A stretch of 64,000 nt of DNA, from NCBI GenBank assembly GCA_041394285.1, contig JAWKIL010000001.1, positions 62,001-126,000 on the forward strand, in the 5' to 3' direction. The stretch's first letter is position 1. Every line of letters starts with the position of its first letter. Shown here one piece after another: positions 17,889 through 25,796 of this stretch. This DNA comes from CADEDH01 sp041394285 (GTDB taxonomy: Bacteria > Actinomycetota > Acidimicrobiia > Acidimicrobiales > SZUA-35). The notes under the pieces were generated by a model that worked only from the letters and a program-made list of their open reading frames with translations, ran no database searches and had not been told where the DNA came from. The translations under genes were made by a program, and so were the position numbers.

Positions 17889-18815
17889 ATGGCCACACCG
17901 CAACCCGCGATTTTCAACGAGATGGGACGCAACCAGTGGTACGTCCACATGAGCCGCGTCGAGGGGGCCGACCTCGGCAAGATCAAGGGTGTGCTACGTG
18001 ACGCCGTCAATGCCGCGGCCGGGCACGACATCAACCTTTGTGTGCTGTTCGGCCCCACCCTCCTGGCCGATCTCGGCGGGCCGGCGGTCGAGGACTTCCA
18101 GCCCTACCAGACGTTCGTGTCGGCCGACGGGAGCGGACGCGAGGCCAAGGGAACCCAGGAGGAGCTGCTCCTGTGGTGGAACGGCACCGAGAAGGACATG
18201 ATCTGGGAGCTCCAGTTCAACGTCCGCACCGCCCTGGAGGGGCACATGCGGGTCGCCCGCGAGACCCCCACCTTCGTGTGGCGTGACTCGTGGGACTTCA
18301 CCGGCTTCGTCGACGGCACCGGCAACCCCGAACCGCACCGCCAGCCCGAGGTGGCCATCGTTCCCGACGGCAAGCCGGGCGCCGGCGGCAGCTTTGCCAT
18401 CGCCCAGCGCTGGGTCCACGACCTGACCGCCTTCAACGACCTGCCGGTCGACCAGCAGGAGGCCGTCTTCGGCCGCAAGAAGGCGCCGGCCACGGAGAAG
18501 ACGGCCACCATCGCCGCCACCTCCCACCTGGCTCACGTCGAGCTGCGGGAAGACGGCAACAACGGCAACGAAGGCAGCCCCAAGCGAGACGAGATCGCTC
18601 GCCGGTCCACCCCGTACGCCTTCCACGACGGCACCGTCGGCCTCTACTTCATGGCCTTCTGCAACCGCCAGGCCCCCCTGCGGGAGCGGATGAACGCCAT
18701 GTACAACACCGACGGCAAGGGCATCCGGGACCAGCTCACCGATTTCTCGAACCCGGCTTCGGGCTCGTTCTACTTCGCCCCCTCGGTGCAGGACCTGAAC
18801 TCGATGCTGCGCTGA
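17889..18815 (+). CDS. DyP-type haem peroxidase
   Basis: A 308-aa cytosolic dye-decolorising peroxidase (P/B-type, YfeX-like). Seen directly: the GFVDG signature (139-143) with catalytic Asp142, proximal haem ligand His213 in TSHLAHVEL, distal Arg in ARRSTPYA (237-244), and GLYFMAFCNRQ (251-261). AGGAGG lies just upstream of the ATG. No Tat signal and no C-terminal encapsulin-targeting tail are visible, and no encapsulin gene is adjacent. It may oxidise porphyrins or phenolics using H2O2. With the catalase at 6.2 kb, this gives two peroxide-consuming haem enzymes within 12 kb. Confidence 0.94.
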   Translation: MATPQPAIFNEMGRNQWYVHMSRVEGADLGKIKGVLRDAVNAAAGHDINLCVLFGPTLLADLGGPAVEDFQPYQTFVSADGSGREAKGTQEELLLWWNGTEKDMIWELQFNVRTALEGHMRVARETPTFVWRDSWDFTGFVDGTGNPEPHRQPEVAIVPDGKPGAGGSFAIAQRWVHDLTAFNDLPVDQQEAVFGRKKAPATEKTATIAATSHLAHVELREDGNNGNEGSPKRDEIARRSTPYAFHDGTVGLYFMAFCNRQAPLRERMNAMYNTDGKGIRDQLTDFSNPASGSFYFAPSVQDLNSMLR

Positions 18816-18840
18816 GCGTTCAGCGTCCGCAGGAACGCGA

Positions 18841-18886
18841 ACGGCCGGCCGCACCGGGGACCACGGTCCCCGGGGCGGCCGGCCGT
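18841..18886. terminator. Perfect nested hairpin between convergent genes
   Basis: An outer 12-bp stem (18841-18852 with 18875-18886) encloses an inner 9-bp stem (18854-18862 with 18865-18873) with a 2-nt loop. The whole 46-nt block is one almost uninterrupted palindrome lying 26 nt after the DyP stop and 9 nt before the stop of the minus-strand gene. It therefore probably terminates both transcripts. Confidence 0.75.
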
Positions 18887-18894
18887 GGCGCGTC

Positions 18895-19635
18895 TCAGAG
18901 CCGCCGGGTGCCGCTGATCGCCGGTTTGGTCGGATCGATCACGAACCGGGGGGCGGCCAGCTCCATGTCGGCCGAACAGGACACCGCGATCACCCGGTAC
19001 ACGGGCTCGATGCCTTCCGTACCCAGCGCCTCGGGGTCGTAGGTGGCCAGATCGGCCCGGCCCCGGTCGGCCGACCGGTAGACGTAGGTCGGGTCGACCT
19101 GGACGATCACCGGGTCCTTGCCCTCCACGTTGGTGAGGTGGAGGTTGTCGAACAGCTCCAGGTCGGCGCCGACGATCGGCTCGGGGTCGACCAGCCCGAC
19201 ATCGAGCGCGGTGCGGCCCCCGATCGTCACGGTGCCCCGGATCGCCTGGTAGTTGCGGACAAACGAGACCTCGGCCGGGCCCACCTTGTATCCCCATCCG
19301 GCGGCCAGGGCGGCCGAAGCCGCCTCGTTGTCACACCAGGCACCGATCAACAGGCCCCGGGGCCGGATACCGGCCCGCACGATGAGGCGGACGAAGGCCA
19401 GGTGGAACGGGCCGTGCGGGCTCTCCGGGAACCGGGCCACGGAGAAGGTGGCGTAGGGTGGGATGCTGGGATGGAGCGACGACGGGGTGATGGCGAGCGA
19501 CGCCGCCTCGTCGACCTCGTAGCTCACCTGGAGCACGTCGGCCCCCGGCAGCTTCCAGGTGTCGGGGCTGAGGTTCGTCATCACCGGAGCGCCGGCCAGG
19601 CCGACGGCCAGATCGAGAGTGCCGAAGAAAGGCAT
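18895..19635 (-). CDS. Acetoacetate decarboxylase-like (ADC-fold) protein
   Basis: 246 aa. The pattern of ADC-superfamily proteins is visible: a short N-terminal strand region, then VSYEVDEAASLAITPSSL (a 'lipid/organic-acid' entry segment), LHPSIPPYATFSVARF, and FHLAFVRLIVRAGIRPRGL. I do not see an unambiguous catalytic lysine pair, so decarboxylase activity is not certain; other members are hydratase/aldolase-like or binding proteins. The start is fixed by a TGATG overlap with the LLM monooxygenase gene upstream (19633-19637). The frame continues to 20664, but that part is antisense shadow of the LLM gene. It probably acts on the product of the coupled oxidoreductase. Confidence 0.68.
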   Translation of the reverse strand: MPFFGTLDLAVGLAGAPVMTNLSPDTWKLPGADVLQVSYEVDEAASLAITPSSLHPSIPPYATFSVARFPESPHGPFHLAFVRLIVRAGIRPRGLLIGAWCDNEAASAALAAGWGYKVGPAEVSFVRNYQAIRGTVTIGGRTALDVGLVDPEPIVGADLELFDNLHLTNVEGKDPVIVQVDPTYVYRSADRGRADLATYDPEALGTEGIEPVYRVIAVSCSADMELAAPRFVIDPTKPAISGTRRL

Positions 19636-20786
19636 CAGGCCGCTCCACCGCCCGCCGCCATGCCGGTGGCGGCCTCGGCCCGGGCCGCGGCCCGGGTGGC
19701 GTCGGCCGCCGACTGGTCCTGGAAGTGGGGCATCACCTCGGTGGCGAACAGCCGGAGGCTGTCCATCACCTGCTCGTGGGGGATGTCCTCGGCGGCATTG
19801 AGCATGAAGCTGCAGCGGTCCACCCCGGTGGCCTCCCACTTCTTCAGCTCCCGGATGATCTGGTCCGGGTTGCCGATGGCGATGCCCTCCGGCGGCTCCT
19901 TCAGATCGCCGGGGGCGGCGGCCTGGCGTCGGGCCCCGGCCAGCAGGCCGGCGCTCAGGTAGGCCCGGGTGGGGTACACCTCCTTGGCCATGTCGAGCTG
20001 ACCGGCCATGTACTGGAACTTGCCGATCATCCGGCGCCCGGTGGACACACCGGTGTCGCTGTCGTCGTGGCAGTACAGGAAGTTGACCGTGTTGAGCTGG
20101 TCGTTCACGAAGGCACCGACCGGGTTGCACCACTGGATGCGCCGCCGGTACTCCTTCACCTTGCGCTCCTGCTCGGCGAAGCTGGTGAAGTTCACGCCCA
20201 GACATCCCATGCCCCGATCGGCTGCGTCGTCTTCGGTGCCGGGGGTGGACACGGCGACCCACAGGGGCGGGTGCGGCTTCTGGATCGGCTTGGGCAGCAC
20301 GGCCCGTGACGGCATGGAGAAGAACTGGCCCTCGTGGCGGTAGCGCTCCTGGGTCCACATCTTCGGGATGGCGTGGACGAACTCGTCCCACGTCTTCTTC
20401 GTGTCGTCGGGGTCGGCCTCGAAGCCGCCCAGCTCGGTCCAGGTGGCCGATCGGCCGGTGCCCATCTCCAGGCGCCCACCGGACAGGATGTCGAGCACGG
20501 CGGCCCGCTCGGCGATCCGGATCGGGTGGTTGAACTGGGGCACGCACGTGACGATGCCGTGGCCCACCCGGATGCGCTCGGTCACCATGGCGCAGGCGGT
20601 GAGGAACAGCTCGGGGGCCGAGCAGTGCGAGTACTCCTCGAGGAAGTGGTGCTCCACCGCCCACACCTGGTCGAAGCCGAGCTGGTCGGCCAACTTCACC
20701 TGCTCCAACGCGTTCTCGTACACCTTCCGCTCGTTCTCCTCGAACGGGCGGGGCACGGACAGCTCGTAGAAAATCCCGAACTTCAC
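19635..20786 (-). CDS. LLM-class flavin-dependent oxidoreductase (bacterial luciferase-like)
   Basis: About 383 aa, beginning VKFGIFYELSVPRPF. It shows the TIM-barrel luciferase-like signature stretches QLGFDQVWAVEHHFLEEYSH and IRVGHGIVTCVPQFNHPIRI, plus SGGRLEMGTGR. The family uses reduced FMN or F420 to oxygenate or oxidise substrates. The GTG start at 20786 has AAGGGGAGA 5 nt upstream; an earlier in-frame ATG at 20822 is less likely. It is translationally coupled to the ADC-like gene. Substrate unknown; aliphatic/terpene-type monooxygenation followed by decarboxylation is one reading. Confidence 0.9.
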   Translation of the reverse strand: MKFGIFYELSVPRPFEENERKVYENALEQVKLADQLGFDQVWAVEHHFLEEYSHCSAPELFLTACAMVTERIRVGHGIVTCVPQFNHPIRIAERAAVLDILSGGRLEMGTGRSATWTELGGFEADPDDTKKTWDEFVHAIPKMWTQERYRHEGQFFSMPSRAVLPKPIQKPHPPLWVAVSTPGTEDDAADRGMGCLGVNFTSFAEQERKVKEYRRRIQWCNPVGAFVNDQLNTVNFLYCHDDSDTGVSTGRRMIGKFQYMAGQLDMAKEVYPTRAYLSAGLLAGARRQAAAPGDLKEPPEGIAIGNPDQIIRELKKWEATGVDRCSFMLNAAEDIPHEQVMDSLRLFATEVMPHFQDQSAADATRAAARAEAATGMAAGGGAA

Positions 20787-20835
20787 GGCGATCTCCCCTT
20801 GTTCATCGGTCTCTGTGCCCACAGTAGGGCACCGG

Positions 20836-22248
20836 TCAGTCCCGCGCCCAGAGCTGGCGGGACAGCACGCCGTTGCGGGCCTCGACGGCCTCCAGGGCGT
20901 CGCAGATCAGGTCCTCCCGCCACCGTCGGCCGATGAGCTGCACCCCTGCCGGGAGCCCATCCACCAGGTCCATGCCCAACACCCCGGCGGGCAGCCCGAG
21001 GTAGTTGATCCCGAAGCTCCACACGGCGGCGTCGAGCCAGTGGGTGAAGGCGTCGAAGCTCTGCAGATCGAAGTCCCACCGGTAGGCCGGGGTCATCAGG
21101 AGCGGGGCCAGGACCAGGGGATGGTCGTGGAGGAAGAGGTTCCACTGGCGCAGCATCCGGTTCCGCTCGGCCAGGGCCAGGGCGTAGCCGTTGCGGTCGA
21201 GTGGTCGGGAGGCGTCGAAGAACCAGCGGAAGACCTGCTTGATGTCGTCGCTGCCGTAGGCCTGCACCGCCGGGTCGAGGAAGACCTCCATCTCCGTGGA
21301 TCCGGCGCCGAACCAGGCCCGGGCCGGCTCGGTGATCGGCGGCGGGTCGGCCCACACCACCTTGTAGCCGGCATCGGCCAACTGGCCCGCCGCCCGCTCG
21401 ATGAGGGCCACGATGCCGGGGTGGATGTCGAACCCGCCGGAGAACGTGGTGACGGCCACCGTGACCGGGGCGTCGAGGGCGGGCCCGTCCCAGGGCACGG
21501 GCGGAGAGTTGGGATCGCGGGGGTCGGGGGCGATGAGGGCCCGGGTGCCGAGCCGGACGTCGGCCACCTCCCGGGCGATCACCCCCTGGCACGACATGGT
21601 GAGCGACAGCGACCCCCGCTCGGCCGCGGCCGAGGGGTTCCAGGTGGGCACCCGGAACGAGGTCGGCTTCACCGTGGCCACGCCGTTCATGAACGCCGGG
21701 TAGCGCAGCGAGCCACCGATGTCGTTGCCATGGTGGATCGGGCCGAAGCCGGCGGCGGCCGCCGCTCCGGCCCCGCCCGACGAGCCCCCGGCCGACGCCT
21801 CGCCGTCCCACGGGTTGAACGTGCGCCCCCGCAGGGGGTTGTCGGTGGTGCCCCGCATGGAGAACTCGGGGGTGTTCGTGCGGCCGACGAACACCGCCCC
21901 CGCCCGGCGCAGGTTGGCCGCCACCACCGAGTCGTCGGGCGGGAACACGTCGGCGAAGGCCGCCACCCCGTTGGTGGTGGGGGCACCCAGCAGGTCGATG
22001 TTCTCCTTCACCGTCACCGGCACCCCGTGGAGCAGGCCCAGAGCGTCGCCCCGGGCCACGGCGGCGTCGGCCTCGGCCGCCTGGGCCAGGGCCTGGTCGG
22101 CCAGATCGAACACGATGGCGTTGATCCGGGGGTTGAGATCGGCGATGCGGTCCAGCACCGAGGTGGTGGCCTCGGTGGAGGTCACCTGGCGGGTGCGGAT
22201 CAGCTCGGCCAGCTCCACACCGCTGCGCCGCCAGAGGTCGTCGCTCAC
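20836..22248 (-). CDS. Amidase signature family hydrolase
   Basis: A 470-aa amidase of the Ser-cisSer-Lys class. Seen directly: Lys81 in VTVKENIDL, the GGSSGG loop (154-159) providing the cis-Ser, and Ser180 in GNDIGGSLR as nucleophile. This is the length of stand-alone amidases (GatA-like fold) that hydrolyse aryl/alkyl amides. No GatB/GatC neighbours exist, so a tRNA amidotransferase role is unlikely. Its ATG overlaps the stop of the upstream enoyl-CoA hydratase (ATGA, 22245-22248), suggesting a shared pathway, for example degradation of an amide-containing acid. That pathway is inferred. Confidence 0.93.
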   Translation of the reverse strand: MSDDLWRRSGVELAELIRTRQVTSTEATTSVLDRIADLNPRINAIVFDLADQALAQAAEADAAVARGDALGLLHGVPVTVKENIDLLGAPTTNGVAAFADVFPPDDSVVAANLRRAGAVFVGRTNTPEFSMRGTTDNPLRGRTFNPWDGEASAGGSSGGAGAAAAAGFGPIHHGNDIGGSLRYPAFMNGVATVKPTSFRVPTWNPSAAAERGSLSLTMSCQGVIAREVADVRLGTRALIAPDPRDPNSPPVPWDGPALDAPVTVAVTTFSGGFDIHPGIVALIERAAGQLADAGYKVVWADPPPITEPARAWFGAGSTEMEVFLDPAVQAYGSDDIKQVFRWFFDASRPLDRNGYALALAERNRMLRQWNLFLHDHPLVLAPLLMTPAYRWDFDLQSFDAFTHWLDAAVWSFGINYLGLPAGVLGMDLVDGLPAGVQLIGRRWREDLICDALEAVEARNGVLSRQLWARD

Positions 22249-23117
22249 TGGGCGTGACCGCCGGTGCCCTGGCTGCCGAGTCGCTGGTTGAACACCGCGG
22301 CCCGCTTCTCCCGGAAGGCCCGCATGCCCTCGGTGGCGTCGGGCAGGTGGTCGGTCACCGCAGTGCGGGCGGCGATGTCCTCCAGGGAGTGGGCGAACGT
22401 CTGCTCGGCGGCCAGGTAGACCGAGCGCTTCAGCATCCGCATGGCCATCTGGGGGCCGTCGGCCAGCTCCCGGGCCAGATCCAGGGCCGCCGGCATCAGC
22501 CGTTCGGGCTCCACCACCTCGTTCACGAGGCCGAGCTCGTGGGCTGTCTCGGCCTCCACGATCCGCTTGCGCATCAGGAAGTCCATGGCGCCGGCCACGC
22601 CGAGGTGCTGGACCAGCAGGTACTGGCCGCCCTCGTCGGGCAGGAGCCCGAAGCGCAGGGTGGCGCTCCCCATCCGGGCCCCCTTGGCCGCGATCCGGAA
22701 GTCGCAGGCCAGCGCCAGGGAGAACCCGGTCTGGATGGCGAAGCCGTTGATGGCGGCGATCGTGAGCTTGTCGAGGTTGCGGACGGCCACGTTGACCGCC
22801 TGCGACAGCACCCGCAGCCCGTTGTAGGTGCCGGTGGGGGTGTGGTGGCCCCCGAAGATGCGGGGCATCACCCCCGCCGGGGCGTCCTTGTAGCCGTCGC
22901 TGAGATCGTCGCCGGCCCAGAAGCCGGTGCCGGTGCCGGTGAACACGACCACCCGGACCCCGTCGTCCATCTGGGCCTGGGTGAGGACCTCCACCAGGTC
23001 GCGCTTCATGGGCTGGGTGGCGGCGTTCAGCGTCTGCGGGCGGTTGAACGTGACGACGAGGATGCCGGGATCCTCGGTGGTGGTGTCGAAACCGGTGTAG
23101 GAGCTCGTGTCGGGCAC
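22245..23117 (-). CDS. Enoyl-CoA hydratase/isomerase family protein
   Basis: A 290-aa crotonase-fold enzyme that adds water across or isomerises CoA-thioesters. Oxyanion-hole segments are visible at FWAGDDLSDG and FAIQTGFSLALACDFRIA, with the putative catalytic acidic residue in RFGLLPDEGGQYLL. The GTG start at 23117 is preceded by GGGGAGG at good spacing; the upstream open frame to 23489 overlaps the next gene antisense-wise and is rejected. It is coupled to the amidase downstream. Confidence 0.92.
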   Translation of the reverse strand: MPDTSSYTGFDTTTEDPGILVVTFNRPQTLNAATQPMKRDLVEVLTQAQMDDGVRVVVFTGTGTGFWAGDDLSDGYKDAPAGVMPRIFGGHHTPTGTYNGLRVLSQAVNVAVRNLDKLTIAAINGFAIQTGFSLALACDFRIAAKGARMGSATLRFGLLPDEGGQYLLVQHLGVAGAMDFLMRKRIVEAETAHELGLVNEVVEPERLMPAALDLARELADGPQMAMRMLKRSVYLAAEQTFAHSLEDIAARTAVTDHLPDATEGMRAFREKRAAVFNQRLGSQGTGGHAQ

Positions 23118-23236
23118 GGCTGGCCTCCCCCTCGTGGCGCGGATGCCGGCGGGGAACTCCGCCGGCGAGCCGATCCTAGACGTTTCGCCGCGAGCGTGAA
23201 TCCAGGCATCCGGCGGGCGCCGCCTAGCCAGCGTGG

Positions 23237-24499
23237 CTAGTGATCGACGTCCGGGTCGTCGGCGTCGGGGTCGGCGTCGCCGATCACGGTCGCCTCCTGG
23301 GGCAGCCCGGCCAGCACCCGACCCAGGTAGCTGCGGGTGGCGGCGGGCAGGCCCACATCCCGTCCGGCCGCCTCGCTCAGGAACCAGAGGTGATCGAGGA
23401 TCTGGTTGAACAGCTCGGCCTCGGTCAGCCGGCCCCGCATGGTGGACGGGACGGCACCCACCGTCGGCCGGTAGCGCTCGGCCAGCCACCGGTAGGCGAC
23501 CACGGCCTCAGGCTGCGGAGCACCCCTGTCGGCCGCCGCCAGCCCGGCGGCGAAGCCCTGGATGTCGGACAGCAGCCGCCGGGCCTGGTTCTCCTCGGCC
23601 TCGATGCCGGTGAGGCGGCCGAGCTCCCGGCGGTGGTGGCCCTCCTCCACGATGACGGGGCGGAACCGGACGACCCGCCGGTCGTCGTGGTCCCGCAGCT
23701 CCACCTCGGCGGTGTCGAACCCCAGGTCGTTGAGACGACGGAGCCGCTCGTTGACCCGCCACATCTCGGCCGGGTCGAGCTCGTCGACCCGGGTCAACTC
23801 GTCCCACAGGCTGGCGTAGCGGCGCAGGAGCTGCTCGGTCAGCTCCACCGGGTCGACGCCGGCGCCCAGGCGGCCGATGGCCTCCAGCTCGAACAGGCCG
23901 CCGGCGATGTTCTCAGCGGCGAGGTTCAGATCGAGCTGCCGTTGGCCGTCGGTGAGGGTGGTGTGGACCTCCCCCGTCTCGGTATCGACCACGTAGGCGG
24001 CCAGGGCCCCCACGTCACGCCGGAACAGCACGTTGCCCAGCGAGCAATCGCCCCAGAAGAAGCCGCCCAGGTGGAGCCGGCACAGGAGCACGGCCAGGGC
24101 GTCGATGAGCCGGGTATGGAGGCCCTCGGTGTTCGGCCCGGTGAAGAGATGGAAGTAGGGGAGCGAGTACGGCAGGTGGCGGGTGATGAGCACGGCGTCG
24201 AGGGGGGAGCCGTCGGGCGTCCGCCGATCGAAGGCCACCCCCACGAGATCGACCACCGGCAGGCTCTCGTCCTTGAGGTGCTGGAGCAGGGTGAACTCGC
24301 GCAGCGCGAGGCGGGTGGTCAACTCCTTGCAGGCGAAGTAGCGGCCCTCGCGCTCGATGAAGCGCACCACATGGCGGTGGCGGCCCGCCGGGAGACGGAC
24401 CGCCAGCTCCTCGGGCCACCGGGCCAGCGGCTCCGACCACGGCAGGGAGAGGAAGTCGGGCTGCGGGCCGGTGGACGTCTTCAGCTTGAGCGTGACCAC
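23237..24499 (-). CDS. DUF4032 / kinase-like fold protein
   Basis: 420 aa, the size and pattern of actinobacterial DUF4032 proteins, whose N-terminal half looks like a lipopolysaccharide/aminoglycoside-type kinase. Kinase-like landmarks: Lys58 in YFACKEL, catalytic-loop-like GDCSLGNVLF (150-159, Asp151/Asn155) and a DFG-equivalent Asp172 in VVDTETGE. The C-terminal ~170 residues are a helical DUF4032 domain. The acidic tail ends DADPDADDPDVDH. GTG start at 24499. The phosphorylated substrate is unknown. Confidence 0.82.
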   Translation of the reverse strand: MVTLKLKTSTGPQPDFLSLPWSEPLARWPEELAVRLPAGRHRHVVRFIEREGRYFACKELTTRLALREFTLLQHLKDESLPVVDLVGVAFDRRTPDGSPLDAVLITRHLPYSLPYFHLFTGPNTEGLHTRLIDALAVLLCRLHLGGFFWGDCSLGNVLFRRDVGALAAYVVDTETGEVHTTLTDGQRQLDLNLAAENIAGGLFELEAIGRLGAGVDPVELTEQLLRRYASLWDELTRVDELDPAEMWRVNERLRRLNDLGFDTAEVELRDHDDRRVVRFRPVIVEEGHHRRELGRLTGIEAEENQARRLLSDIQGFAAGLAAADRGAPQPEAVVAYRWLAERYRPTVGAVPSTMRGRLTEAELFNQILDHLWFLSEAAGRDVGLPAATRSYLGRVLAGLPQEATVIGDADPDADDPDVDH

Positions 24500-24517
24500 G
24501 GCCGCCGGCCCCCGGAG

Positions 24518-25213
24518 CTAGAGCGAGGCGAGGATGTCGGCCAGCTCCCCGGGGCGGTTGTTGGGGATCATGTGATTGGTGTCGACGGTGAAGGTGCGCC
24601 AGACCGGCGATGCCTGGGCCCGGTCGTAGGCGTCCCAGAACCCGTCGCCGGCTTCGGGCCGGGGCTCACCCGTGGCCTTGATGTAGGTGAGCGGGAAGCC
24701 GAAGTCCTCCAGCGGCTTGGCCAGCCGCACCGGCTCGGTGAAGCAGCCCACGGGGTGGGGGACACGGCGGGGGTTGGCGAACTCGGCCTCCGCCGGGTCT
24801 TCGAACTCGCGGGGGCGGGGCGGGATGAGCCAGTCGAGCCCCAGGCCGATGCGGCGGCCGGGGAGGCCGGTGAGGTCGCTCACCGTCTGGCCGTCGGCCG
24901 GCACGAAGGCGTCGAGGTACACGAGGTGGCTCACCCGCTCGGCGATGTGCTCCAGGGCTCCGGTGACCACGAAGCCGCCGTAGGAGAACCCGAGCAGCAC
25001 GACGTCGGTGAGGTCCTCGTACAGGAGGTGGTTGACCACGTCGGCGATGTGGGTGGTGAGATCGACCTGGGGGCTCGTGAGGTGCGACCGCTCGCCGATG
25101 CCGGTGAGGCTGGGCGTGGTCACCTCGTGGCCCTGGGCCTGAAGCAGCCGGCGGGTGGCCCGGAAGCCGTGGGCGCCGCTCCAGGCGCCGTGGACGAGGA
25201 CGAAGGTTGCCAT
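24518..25213 (-). CDS. Alpha/beta hydrolase
   Basis: A 231-aa alpha/beta-hydrolase. Seen directly: the oxyanion-hole motif HGAW (8-11), nucleophile elbow GFSYGG (75-80) with Ser77, and C-terminal catalytic His214 in DTNHM. This resembles hydroxynitrile-lyase/salicylate-esterase-like proteins (MATFVLVHGAW start), so it may be an esterase or lyase. I use the ATG at 25213, where family homology begins; the frame extends 29 codons upstream. It sits 18 nt upstream of the DUF4032 gene on the same strand. Confidence 0.88.
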   Translation of the reverse strand: MATFVLVHGAWSGAHGFRATRRLLQAQGHEVTTPSLTGIGERSHLTSPQVDLTTHIADVVNHLLYEDLTDVVLLGFSYGGFVVTGALEHIAERVSHLVYLDAFVPADGQTVSDLTGLPGRRIGLGLDWLIPPRPREFEDPAEAEFANPRRVPHPVGCFTEPVRLAKPLEDFGFPLTYIKATGEPRPEAGDGFWDAYDRAQASPVWRTFTVDTNHMIPNNRPGELADILASL

Positions 25214-25317
25214 CGCCCGAGCGTAGATCGTTTCAGGGATGGGGTGCAGGGGGCGCGGGTCGGGATCACGTCGACCGGGAGCGCCGGTTGGACGACTCAT
25301 CAGCCACGACTCGTCAG

Positions 25318-25758
25318 TCAGGCGTCACCCGCCGGGCTGTCGTAGGGCCAGTCCACCAGGCCGGTGTCGAGCCGGTCGGGGTCGAACGTCCAGTACTGGC
25401 GGATCTCGGCGATGAGCGAATCCCGGAAGGCGTAGTGCTCCGAGCCGTGGAAGGCGAACGGACGCTGCCCCCTGGGCTCGGTTCCCGTCATCGTCCACTC
25501 GATGGCGGCGGTCACCCCGTCGGTCACGGCGGTGTCCACCGTCCACACCGCTCCGCCCCAGCGCCGGCGGACCTTGACCCACATGGCGCCGATCCCGTCG
25601 GCGCCCCGGCACGGGGCCAGGTTGGTGTCCCAGATCACGGCGTCGGCGGTGAAGTGGGCGGCGATGTCCTCCGCTGTTCCGGTGCTGCAGGCCCGGAAAT
25701 ACGCCTCGATCCGCGCCACCGGGTCGAGCGGGGAGTCTGCGCTGCTGGGGTGGTTCAC
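25318..25758 (-). CDS. SnoaL-like / nuclear transport factor 2 (NTF2) fold protein
   Basis: About 146 aa with the polyketide-cyclase-like NTF2 fold pattern: IEAYFRACSTGTAEDIAAHFTADAVIWD at the start and a C-terminal EHYAFRDSLIAEIRQYW strand pair. Such proteins are small cone-shaped isomerases, hydratases or ligand-binding proteins; the activity cannot be called. The GTG at 25758 is chosen over the ATG at 25797, which would overlap the divergent acyl-AMP ligase start and add an unrelated 13-residue tail. The 38-bp gap to the divergent ligase gene must hold both promoters. Confidence 0.78.
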   Translation of the reverse strand: MNHPSSADSPLDPVARIEAYFRACSTGTAEDIAAHFTADAVIWDTNLAPCRGADGIGAMWVKVRRRWGGAVWTVDTAVTDGVTAAIEWTMTGTEPRGQRPFAFHGSEHYAFRDSLIAEIRQYWTFDPDRLDTGLVDWPYDSPAGDA

Positions 25759-25796
25759 CACGTAACCTTTCCGTGCTCTGTGGGGTCTGAACAACA

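Noticed and set aside
18895..20664. 589-aa fusion of the ADC-like protein with an N-terminal domain
   Set aside because: The upstream part is out-of-frame shadow of the LLM oxidoreductase; the start is fixed by the TGATG overlap.
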